DNA from: JBQTKD01 sp052389435
GTDB lineage: Bacteria; Actinomycetota; Actinomycetes; Sporichthyales; Sporichthyaceae
Reading direction: 5' to 3'
NCBI GenBank assembly: GCA_052389435.1
Contig: JBQTIB010000022.1
Coordinates: forward strand, 1 to 64,000
DNA: 64,000 bases
A program made the translations under genes and the position numbers. This document shows positions 26,198 to 34,135 of this stretch, piece after piece. Under the pieces are notes generated by a model. That model did no database searches. It worked only from the letters and a program-made list of their open reading frames with translations, and was not told the origin of the DNA. The stretch's first letter is position 1; every line of letters begins with the position of its first letter.

Positions 26198-27270
26198 GAA
26201 GGCTCCTTGCGAGCCACGATCCGATACGTGTTCGTCTGGTCCAGACGGCTGAGCACCTTGCCCAAGGCGACGTCGCCCTTGCTGACGATGCGCGAGAGCG
26301 GCGGGAACACCTTCGTCCACGCCAGTTCGTGGCGCTTGCGGCGCCAGCCGTCCGGCTGCGGCGGAGCCCACGGGCGGCGGGGGTCCGGTGCGAGCTTCGT
26401 GGTCAGGAAGATCAGCGCGAACGTCAGGTCGACGGGGCTGTGGGACTCCCCGCGCTGCACGCTCACGGTGGTGAAATCGCGTTCCCGCAGCGCCGAGAGC
26501 AGGTTCGCGGTCGGAAGGAAGTGCTGATGCTGCGGCGGGAACCAGGGCACCCACCAACTGCGCAGCGCCCGACCGTAGGCGGAGAACACGTCGGGCATCT
26601 CGATCTCGGCGTAGCCGCCCGGCTTCACGACCGCGGCGAGCGCGTCGAGTTCCTCGCGCGGGTCGCGGGTGTGCTCGAGGTAGTGGTGCATGCTCACCAC
26701 GTCGTACTGCGGCATCGACGGCGCCAACTCCGGGAACAGTCCGCGGTGTCCGACGCGGATGCGGCCGAGCTCCTGCGCCTGGGTCACACCGGCCGAGAGG
26801 TCGAGCCCGTCGAAGACGGTGTCGGGCAGGACCTCTTTGGCGTGCAGGGGAAAGTGCCCGTGCCCGGTGCCGACGTCGAGCCACGACTCCGGGTTGGTGT
26901 GCGCGGACACCGAGCGAGCTCGGATGCGGTTGGCCTCCCCGCCCATGGCGAACATGGCCTCGGCGATGTCGGCGCCGAGACCGTCGTAGAAGTCGCGGTA
27001 GTAGAAGTCCAGACCGGCGAGGTTCAGCCGCGGGTTCTGAAACGCGTGGCCGCAGCGGCGGCACTGGTCGATCGTGAACTCGCCCGGCTTGAGCTGGATG
27101 AGTTCCCTGCTGCGCAGACGCTGCTTCAGGTCCGTGGACCGGCACCACGGGCACGAGGACTGGCGCGGCTCGAAGAACGAATCGAGTCCGCCTTCGAGTG
27201 CCTTGGTGTACCACTCCCGGGCTTCGGCCAACTGCTCCTCGACGCTCGGTGTCGTCGACGGCTCGCTCAC
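26194..27270 (-). CDS. Zinc-ribbon class I methyltransferase, paralogue 6
   Basis: 358 residues from GTG 27270, which overlaps the glycosyltransferase stop as GTGA. Cys pairs CPWC and CRRC, FYYRDFYDGLG, motif I WLDVGTGHGHFPLHA (Tyr to His inside the motif), HHYLEHTRDP and AEIEMPDVF, and FPPQHQHF. It is the first methyltransferase behind the glycosyltransferase. Its close match to paralogues 1-5 in every block points to successive tandem duplications. Confidence 0.85.
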   Translation of the reverse strand: MSEPSTTPSVEEQLAEAREWYTKALEGGLDSFFEPRQSSCPWCRSTDLKQRLRSRELIQLKPGEFTIDQCRRCGHAFQNPRLNLAGLDFYYRDFYDGLGADIAEAMFAMGGEANRIRARSVSAHTNPESWLDVGTGHGHFPLHAKEVLPDTVFDGLDLSAGVTQAQELGRIRVGHRGLFPELAPSMPQYDVVSMHHYLEHTRDPREELDALAAVVKPGGYAEIEMPDVFSAYGRALRSWWVPWFPPQHQHFLPTANLLSALRERDFTTVSVQRGESHSPVDLTFALIFLTTKLAPDPRRPWAPPQPDGWRRKRHELAWTKVFPPLSRIVSKGDVALGKVLSRLDQTNTYRIVARKEPS

Positions 27271-28430
27271 AGGAGCTTCTCCAAACGGTTGGCGGCCGCG
27301 GCGGCGCCGCCGGCGGTCTCGAAGGACGCCCGGATCCGAGCCGCACCCGAAGCGTAGGAAGGGTCGTCGAGTACCGCGAGAATTGCTTCGCGGAGTTCGC
27401 CTGCGGTCACGCGCCCGAACTTCACCCGGACGCCCGCGTGGGCCGCCTCGATCTGGGCGGCGTTGGCGGGCTGGTCGTCGCGAATCGGCGCCACCACCAA
27501 CGGCAGGCCGTGGGCGAGCGCCTCGCACATCGTGTTGTGCCCCCCGTGGAAGACCACCGCCTTCAGGTGGGGGAGCAGCTCCAGCTGCGGAACGCGTGCC
27601 GCGGCGATCACGTTCGAGGGAAGGTCGAGCCCCGTTCCCGGGTGCACGAAGACTCCCTGCACCGAATCGGCGAGGTCGGCGAACACCTCCGCGGCGACGG
27701 CGAAAAAGCGATCTCCGGCGTCCTGGTTCACCGTGCCCAGCGAGACCAGGACGCAGCGGCGCTTCGGGTCCAGCCACTCCCAGGCGAACGGCACCGGGGC
27801 TCCGCGCCCGCCGATGGCCGGGCCGACGAAGGCGATGTGCTCGGCCGGCGGCTCGGGCGGGGCCAGCAGTTCCACCGAGGAGAACGCCAGCAGCAGTTGG
27901 TCGGAGAAGCGCAGGTCCACCGGCTCGACGACGTCGTAGGCGGCTTGGAAATGCGCCATCTGCTCCTGCGCCCAGAGGCCCAGCTTCGGCATGGTTTCGT
28001 ACTGGCCGGTGAGCTCGGCCGTCGTCGTCGCGGAGGTGGCCCACGGCAGTCCCCGTTCGCGGGCCACCAGCGCCCCGGCGAGTGCCTGTTGGTCCACGAC
28101 GAGCACGTCGGGCGCGAACTCCTCCATGGCGCGGCGAACGCCCCCCACCATCGAATGCGCGAGGGGGAGGAGGAAGTCCTCCCAGAAGAACCGGAAGGCC
28201 GTCGCCGCGCGCAGCCCCCGCCAGCGCACGAGTCGATCGGACAGGGGCTCGCCCGGGAACTCCTCGTCGACTGCAAAGACCCGCCGGCCCGGCGGAAGAA
28301 CGCCTGCGAGGTAGCTGGAATTGCCCGCCCACGCGACGTCGTGGCCGCGTTCGGCAAGCGCCGCGCCCACCGCGACCGTGGGCAGGATGTGCCCGGTCAG
28401 CGGCGGTACGACGAACAGGAAGCGGGCCAC
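27267..28430 (-). CDS. UGT/MGT-family glycosyltransferase (GT1-like)
   Basis: 387 residues from GTG 28430. GT-B fold: N-terminal domain beginning MARFLFVVPPLTGHILPTVAVG; C-terminal donor domain with VLVSLGTVNQ and the nucleotide-sugar signature FHGGHNTMCEALAHGLPLVV followed by DDQPANA. Such enzymes glycosylate macrolides, sterols and other lipophilic acceptors using activated sugars, in the cytoplasm. It lies between the alpha/beta hydrolase and the methyltransferases, which suggests that the synthase product is glycosylated before or after methylation (inference). Confidence 0.9.
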   Translation of the reverse strand: MARFLFVVPPLTGHILPTVAVGAALAERGHDVAWAGNSSYLAGVLPPGRRVFAVDEEFPGEPLSDRLVRWRGLRAATAFRFFWEDFLLPLAHSMVGGVRRAMEEFAPDVLVVDQQALAGALVARERGLPWATSATTTAELTGQYETMPKLGLWAQEQMAHFQAAYDVVEPVDLRFSDQLLLAFSSVELLAPPEPPAEHIAFVGPAIGGRGAPVPFAWEWLDPKRRCVLVSLGTVNQDAGDRFFAVAAEVFADLADSVQGVFVHPGTGLDLPSNVIAAARVPQLELLPHLKAVVFHGGHNTMCEALAHGLPLVVAPIRDDQPANAAQIEAAHAGVRVKFGRVTAGELREAILAVLDDPSYASGAARIRASFETAGGAAAAANRLEKLL

Positions 28431-28490
28431 CGAACGATCATTCCAGCCTCCGCGTCGCGACGTGCGGCGCTTTGCCCAGGCAGTACGCGC

Positions 28491-29285
28491 TCAGGCCTGC
28501 TCGGCCAGCCAGGCGACGACGATCTCCCGTACGGCCGGCGTGGCGTCCATCAGGACGGAGTGGCCCACATCGGGCACGACGGTCACCGTGGCGTGGGGCA
28601 GCAGGTCGTGCAGTTGCCGCTCGTAGTCCGGAACGTCGGAGTGTTCCCCGTAGACCGCGCGCACCGGGCAGGTGAGCGCGCGCAGCCGGTCGCGCTCGAT
28701 CGGGCGGGCCTTGGTGAGGTCGGGGTAGAAGCTGGTGTGGTTGGCGAGGTCGGTGAGCGCGTCCATCATGCGCACGACCTTGCGGCCGAACCGGCGGATC
28801 CAGGCCTGGAGGTTCTCCTCGCCCATCTCGGCGACGACCTGCGCGACGCGCTCGCGCTCCTCGGCGATCTGCTCGGCCCAGCCCTCGACGTTGAAGTGCG
28901 CCTCGATCAGCACGATGCTCGCGACCCGCTCGGGGAACTCGACGGCGAAGTCGAGCGCGATCGTGCCGCCGTAGCTGTTGCCGACCAGGTGCACCGGACC
29001 GGTGATCTTCAGTTCGTCGAGCAGACCGGACAGGTCCGCGACCGAGTCCTCCATCGTGTACCCGGTGCGGGTGCGCTCGGAGTCCCCGTGACCGCGCAGG
29101 TCGTAGAGCACCGCCTCGGCGCCCGTCTTCGCGACGGCGCCGGCGACCGTGTAGTAGAAGCTCGCCATGTTGTCCATGCCGAGGCCGTGCAGGAACACGA
29201 CCGGCGGCGCGGTGCGGGCGTGCGCGGCGACCGGGTTCAGGTGCTGAACGTGCAGCCGAATCCCGTTGGCGACGATCTCAGGCAT
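28491..29285 (-). CDS. Alpha/beta-fold hydrolase, possible product-releasing thioesterase
   Basis: 264 residues. Catalytic Ser in GNSYGG, oxyanion region VVFLHGLGMDN and catalytic His in DVGHSVLM; the acid is probably Asp in YGEHSDVPD or near it. It lies 27 bases downstream of a free acyl carrier protein gene. A role in releasing the chain from that carrier is a reasonable inference, but esterase or haloperoxidase-like roles cannot be excluded. Confidence 0.85.
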   Translation of the reverse strand: MPEIVANGIRLHVQHLNPVAAHARTAPPVVFLHGLGMDNMASFYYTVAGAVAKTGAEAVLYDLRGHGDSERTRTGYTMEDSVADLSGLLDELKITGPVHLVGNSYGGTIALDFAVEFPERVASIVLIEAHFNVEGWAEQIAEERERVAQVVAEMGEENLQAWIRRFGRKVVRMMDALTDLANHTSFYPDLTKARPIERDRLRALTCPVRAVYGEHSDVPDYERQLHDLLPHATVTVVPDVGHSVLMDATPAVREIVVAWLAEQA

Positions 29286-29312
29286 ACGTGCGATTCCGTT
29301 GGCGACGGACGC

Positions 29313-29609
29313 TCAGGAGGTGGCGTCGACGACGTAGTCGACGACCGTCCCGACGCGCATCTCGATGATCTCGTCCAGGTCGAGGTCGGCCAGGAAGGCC
29401 GCGAAGTCGACCTTGCCGCCGTAGTGCTCGGTGAGCTTGGAGCCCAACTTCACGAACTCGATGCTCTCCATCTCCAGGTCGTCCTCGAAGGAGGTCTCCC
29501 GGGTGACCTCGATGTCGATCATGTAGTCCGCGCCGATGACCTCGGCGATCAGGGACCGGACGACGTCCAAGACCGCGGCCTCGACCTCGGTTCGGGCCTG
29601 GGTAGTCAC
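29313..29609 (-). CDS. Free-standing acyl carrier protein
   Basis: 98 residues from GTG 29609, preceded by GAGGAG. Four-helix carrier fold; the phosphopantetheine attachment Ser lies in DDLEMESIEFV (normally DSL/DSI; here ESI). It carries acyl intermediates as thioesters. It sits directly behind the second synthase subunit, which has no carrier domain of its own but does have a phosphopantetheinyl transferase domain, so the two probably cooperate. Confidence 0.9.
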   Translation of the reverse strand: MTTQARTEVEAAVLDVVRSLIAEVIGADYMIDIEVTRETSFEDDLEMESIEFVKLGSKLTEHYGGKVDFAAFLADLDLDEIIEMRVGTVVDYVVDATS

Positions 29610-29669
29610 GGAACACTCCTCGAGTCCTCTAGACGCTGCGCGTGATCGTGCTCAGTCAAGCATGCCGCC

Positions 29670-32600
29670 TCATCGGGTCCAGCCGACCGCAAACGGCACT
29701 GGATCATCCCCGGTCCGGGTCACAACCCGGTACACGGCCCCGTCGACGACGACGGACAGTTCGTCGCCTTCCACCCCGGTGACGACAAAACGGGCGGGGC
29801 GGCCGCCCAGGCCGGTGCCCTGCGCCTTCGCAACGGCCTCCTTCGCGGTCCAGAACCGCGTCACCCAGGCCGCGCGGGCGGGATCCGCGGCCGGGACCAG
29901 TCCGTTCAGCAGCTCCCGCTCGGCCGGGGTCAGCAGCGCAGCCTCCGCCGGGGCGTCGTCGACGAGCTCGAGGTCGATCCCGACGGGGGTGCCCGCGGGC
30001 CCGACCATCGCCGCCGCGTACGGCCCGGAGTGGGCCAGCGACACCGTCAGATCCTCCGACCCGGCTCCGGTGGCGAACGGCCTTCCCGAGGGGTCGTTGC
30101 CGATCTGCACCTCCGCGGGGAAGATCGGCCCGGCGCCGGAGCGCCACAGGTGCGCCCGCAGTGCGTCCTTGGCCGCGATGCGCCCGAGCAGCCAGCGGTT
30201 TGCCGCCCGCGGGTTGCGCGAGGCGTGCACGGGGCGCTCCTCGACGGACAGGTACTGACGGGCGGCGAGGTCGCGGGCGGCGGGATCGGTCCACGGCTCC
30301 GCGAGCAGCCACCAGCCGCCGTCCTGCTCGGCTGCCAGGGTGGCGCTCGCGGGCCGGCGAAACGCCTCGACGGTGGTCGCGTTGCCTTCGAGCCGGCGAT
30401 CGGTCCAGCCGGTGATGTGACACCACAGGGCGCCGGTTTCGTCGCGCAGGTCGAGGTCCGCGACGGCTTCGTCGGGGGTGGCCGAACGCACCCGCACCAC
30501 GGTGGCGAACCGCGCGCCCGGCTCCGGCGGCGGGCCGTAGAAGGAGACCGCGCCGATCGTCGCGGGCAGCACGAGCCCGTTGTCGGGCTGCTTGGCGACC
30601 CAGAACCCCAGCAGTTGCCCGGCGCCGTCGAGCAGCGCCCCCGGGGCCGGCAGCGCGGCGACGACGCCCCGCACGCCGTCCTCGGCGAGCGCGGTCACCT
30701 CGACGACGGCCTGGTAGGCCGGTCCGTGGAACATCCAGCGATCGGCGTAGAGCGCGACGGCGTCCACGCCCGGGTCGCGCTCGGCGGTCAGCGGCGCCTC
30801 GCGAAGCGCGGGCGCCGCTGGATACCGGTCCGCCAGCAGCACCGTTCCGCGGGCGTAGGTCTCCCGCGGTCCGTTGCCGACGGTCCCGTCGATCACGACC
30901 GTGACGACGGTCAGGTCGCCGTCGCCGGCCTTGGCCGTGGCCTCGACGTGCAGGGTGATTTCGGGGTCGACCGCGAGGGGGCGAAGGGCGCGCACGCCGC
31001 GTACCCCGACGACGACCCGCTCCGGGACCAGGTCCGCCGCCGCGCCCGCGAGCAGGTCGATGGTCGCGGTCATGGGCACGATCGGGAATCGCTCGGACAT
31101 CGGCGCCGCGTCGGGCGCCTGGAGCAGGCAGTGGTCGGCCAGGTGGGGGTGGCCGGCGATCGACAGCACCCGGGTGGTGACGCGGCTGCGGGCGCCGGTC
31201 GGCGGCGCCGCGGGGGGCTGCGGCGGCGCGACGGGCGGGGCCGGCGCTTCGACGGGGGGTTCCTCGCCGCGCCAGGCGGCGAGTACGACCCCGGCGGCGC
31301 GCTCGGTTTCTGCCAGCAGTGCCTGGTACTCCGCGACGACCGGGTCCTGGCTCGGCGGCAGCGCCCGTCCGGGGAAGGGGGCCGCGCTCGGCCGCGGGAG
31401 GGGCTCGGCGAGGTCGTGCAGCAACGGGGAGCCCAGCCGCAGCGCGATGCCGGGCCGCTCGGGTTTCTTCGGCGTCTCGGCGGCCGGTTCGGGGGCGGGC
31501 TCTTCGGCGCCGACGGAGAGTCGGGAGAAGCGCGGGTTGCCGCCCGCGGTCCACAGCGCGGCCGCCACGCGCAGCAGCTGTTCCAGCCCGCTGCGGCGCG
31601 CGAGGTTGGCGCTGAGCACCAGATGGGGCGTCCCGCTCGACTCCAGGGTGTCCTCGACGAATCCCGGAAGGCTGCCGGTGCCGACCTGGACGAAAACGCG
31701 TACTCCGGCCTCGTGGAGGCGCTCGATCAGCGGACCCCAGCGCACCGGCTCGACGAGGTTGCGGACGAGCAGGTCCCGTACGCCGTCGGGGTCGCCCGGG
31801 TAGGGCGCGGCGGTGGTCGCGGACCACAGCGGGACCTGTTGCGGCCGCAGCGTCAGCGTGCGGACGAATTCGCGCGTCGGGCCAAGGAACGGCTCGAGAT
31901 AGTGGGTGTGGAACCCGGACCGGAACGGCAGGACCGATCCGCTCACGCCGCGCTCGCGCAGCCGCCCGAGCACGATCTCGACGCGCGACTCCTCGCCGCA
32001 CACGATCGACTGGTTCGGGCAGTTCTCGTGGGAGAGCACGACGTCCGGCAGGCCCTCGAGTGCCGCGGTCGCCACGGAGGCGCCGCAGCCGAGCACCGCA
32101 TAGACCAGATCGGGAACGCCCGGGCCCGCGTCGAAGGAGCGGGTCGAGTCGGCGAACTCCTCGAACGGAGCCGCGCCGGCGGCGATCAGCGCGCTCCACT
32201 CGCCGATGCTGTGCCCCGCCACGACGTCGGGAACGATGTCCATCGAGCGCAGCGCCGAGTCGAGCAGCCGTCCGACGGCTGCCAGTTCCAGCCCGCGGCG
32301 GCCCAGGCCTGCGCCGACCGTGCTGCGCACCGGCGGCAGCCCGAAGTGCGCGGCGACGTCGTCGACGCGTGGCTCGAAGACTTCTTCCAGCCCGGGGAAG
32401 AGAAAGGCGATTTTGGGTGACGTCACGTCAGATGTCAGCAGTGGCTCGGTGCCGAGCCACAGGTCGCTGCGCCCGGCCCACGGCTTGCCCTGTTCGACGA
32501 CCTTGCGGGCCAGGGCCAGTCGCTTCGCGTCGGGGGCCACCAGCGCCAGGCGTACCGGGCCGTTGGGCGGGGGATGGGCGGCGTCGTCGCGGGCGAGGAG

Positions 32601-34103
32601 GACCTCGTCCGGTGCGCAGAGTTGCTCGGCGAGCGAGGCCAGGTCCGGACCCGCGAGCAGCAGTACCGGCTCGCGCCCGACGGCGGGTTCGGCGCTGCGG
32701 CGACGTCGAGCCTTCTTCGTGGGACGTTCCGACAGTACGACGTGGGCGTTGATGCCGCCGAACCCGAACGCGTTGACCGCCGCCACCCGGGGCTCGCGGG
32801 TCTCCCACGGGGCCGCGCCGACGACCGGGGCGAAACGGCTGCCGGCCATGGCCGGGTGCGGATCGTCGCAGTGCAGGGTCGGGGGCAGTTCGCCCCGGTG
32901 CACGGCCAGCGCGGCCTTGATGAGACCGGCCGCGCCCGCCGCGGGCATCGCGTGCCCGATCATCGACTTCACCGAGCCGAGCCCGATGTCCGGACCGCCG
33001 GAGCCGCGCGGCCCGAACACCTGGGTCAGCGAGGCCAGTTCGGTCGCGTCCCCCGCGACCGTGGCCGTGCCGTGCGCCTCCACGAGGCCGACGACGCCTG
33101 GCTGGGTCGGGTCCAGGCCTGCCATCGCCCAGGCCTGGCGCATCGCCGCGACCTGGCCCTCCGAACGCGGGGCCATGAGGCTGGAGGAGCGTCCGTCGCC
33201 CGCGACTCCGACGCCGCGGATCACGGCGTAGACCCGGTCCTCGGCGGCGTCCTCGAGCCGCTTGAGCACCAGGATGCCGGTGCCCTCGCCGATCAGGATG
33301 CCGTCGGCGCCACGGTGGAACGGGCGGATTCGATCGCTGGGGGACAGGGCCCCGAGCAGGTTGAAGCCGCTCCAGAAGGTCAGGTCGTGGCAGTGGTGCA
33401 CGCCGCCGGCGAGCACGACGTCGCACCGGCCCGTGGCGAGGTCCCGGACGGCGTGGTCCACGGCGATCAACGACGAGGCACACGCGGCGTCCACGGTGTA
33501 CGCAGGACCGGCGAGGTCGAGCCGGTTCGCGGTGCGCGAGGCGACCAGGTTGGGCACCATCAGGTCGATGCCGGACTCCTCGCGCAGTGGCCCGAGCCGT
33601 TCGGCGAACCCGGCGCGCACGGCTTCGAGCTGATCCTCCGTCAGGTCCGGCAGCAGTTCGCGCAGGGTGGTGGCGAGCTGGTTGGCGGTGCGGACCCGAT
33701 CCACGAACGAGGCCATGCCGGCGTTGAAGTACCCGCCGCGGCCCAGGACGATGCCGACCTTGCCGCGGTCTCCGAGCCGGTCCTCGCCGCCGGCGTCCTC
33801 GATCGCCGCCGCCGCCGTGGCGAGGGCGATGAGTTGGTCGGCTTCGATGTCCCCGACGGCCAACGGCATGATGCCGAATCGCATCGGGTCGAACAGCGGG
33901 GCGTCGACGAAGCCGCCGCGCCGGCTGTACATCCGGTCCCCGGGGCGCGTCTTGGCCTCGGCCGGGTCGTAGTGCACCGGATCCCAGCGGTCGCCGGGCG
34001 CGTCGGTGATCGCGTCGAAGCCGGCGAAGATGTTCGCCGCGTAGCGCTCCAGATTGGGCGCCCCGGGGAACACCGCCGCCATACCGACGATTGCGACGTC
34101 CAC
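29670..34103 (-). CDS. PUFA/polyketide synthase subunit: KS-AT-DH-phosphopantetheinyl transferase
   Basis: 1477 residues from GTG 34103. Ketosynthase about 1-450: active Cys208 in VDAACASS, His in EAHGTATVAGD and SVKSMIGHAMP. Acyltransferase about 560-860: Ser632 in GHSIGEW; the usual GQGSQ start is degenerate (LFPGLEE). Dehydratase/hot-dog region about 975-1250, with GHPHLADHC. A phosphopantetheinyl transferase at about 1290-1477 shows GIDLELVDD and FWTAKEAVAKAQGTG. There is a Pro-rich linker at about 940-970. No carrier or reductase domain is present. It starts 32 bases after the first subunit. The product is unknown; the family makes unsaturated or reduced acyl chains iteratively. Confidence 0.88.
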   Translation of the reverse strand: MDVAIVGMAAVFPGAPNLERYAANIFAGFDAITDAPGDRWDPVHYDPAEAKTRPGDRMYSRRGGFVDAPLFDPMRFGIMPLAVGDIEADQLIALATAAAAIEDAGGEDRLGDRGKVGIVLGRGGYFNAGMASFVDRVRTANQLATTLRELLPDLTEDQLEAVRAGFAERLGPLREESGIDLMVPNLVASRTANRLDLAGPAYTVDAACASSLIAVDHAVRDLATGRCDVVLAGGVHHCHDLTFWSGFNLLGALSPSDRIRPFHRGADGILIGEGTGILVLKRLEDAAEDRVYAVIRGVGVAGDGRSSSLMAPRSEGQVAAMRQAWAMAGLDPTQPGVVGLVEAHGTATVAGDATELASLTQVFGPRGSGGPDIGLGSVKSMIGHAMPAAGAAGLIKAALAVHRGELPPTLHCDDPHPAMAGSRFAPVVGAAPWETREPRVAAVNAFGFGGINAHVVLSERPTKKARRRRSAEPAVGREPVLLLAGPDLASLAEQLCAPDEVLLARDDAAHPPPNGPVRLALVAPDAKRLALARKVVEQGKPWAGRSDLWLGTEPLLTSDVTSPKIAFLFPGLEEVFEPRVDDVAAHFGLPPVRSTVGAGLGRRGLELAAVGRLLDSALRSMDIVPDVVAGHSIGEWSALIAAGAAPFEEFADSTRSFDAGPGVPDLVYAVLGCGASVATAALEGLPDVVLSHENCPNQSIVCGEESRVEIVLGRLRERGVSGSVLPFRSGFHTHYLEPFLGPTREFVRTLTLRPQQVPLWSATTAAPYPGDPDGVRDLLVRNLVEPVRWGPLIERLHEAGVRVFVQVGTGSLPGFVEDTLESSGTPHLVLSANLARRSGLEQLLRVAAALWTAGGNPRFSRLSVGAEEPAPEPAAETPKKPERPGIALRLGSPLLHDLAEPLPRPSAAPFPGRALPPSQDPVVAEYQALLAETERAAGVVLAAWRGEEPPVEAPAPPVAPPQPPAAPPTGARSRVTTRVLSIAGHPHLADHCLLQAPDAAPMSERFPIVPMTATIDLLAGAAADLVPERVVVGVRGVRALRPLAVDPEITLHVEATAKAGDGDLTVVTVVIDGTVGNGPRETYARGTVLLADRYPAAPALREAPLTAERDPGVDAVALYADRWMFHGPAYQAVVEVTALAEDGVRGVVAALPAPGALLDGAGQLLGFWVAKQPDNGLVLPATIGAVSFYGPPPEPGARFATVVRVRSATPDEAVADLDLRDETGALWCHITGWTDRRLEGNATTVEAFRRPASATLAAEQDGGWWLLAEPWTDPAARDLAARQYLSVEERPVHASRNPRAANRWLLGRIAAKDALRAHLWRSGAGPIFPAEVQIGNDPSGRPFATGAGSEDLTVSLAHSGPYAAAMVGPAGTPVGIDLELVDDAPAEAALLTPAERELLNGLVPAADPARAAWVTRFWTAKEAVAKAQGTGLGGRPARFVVTGVEGDELSVVVDGAVYRVVTRTGDDPVPFAVGWTR

Positions 34104-34135
34104 GTTTCGAGCTTGCCAGGAAACTTGATTCGGCG

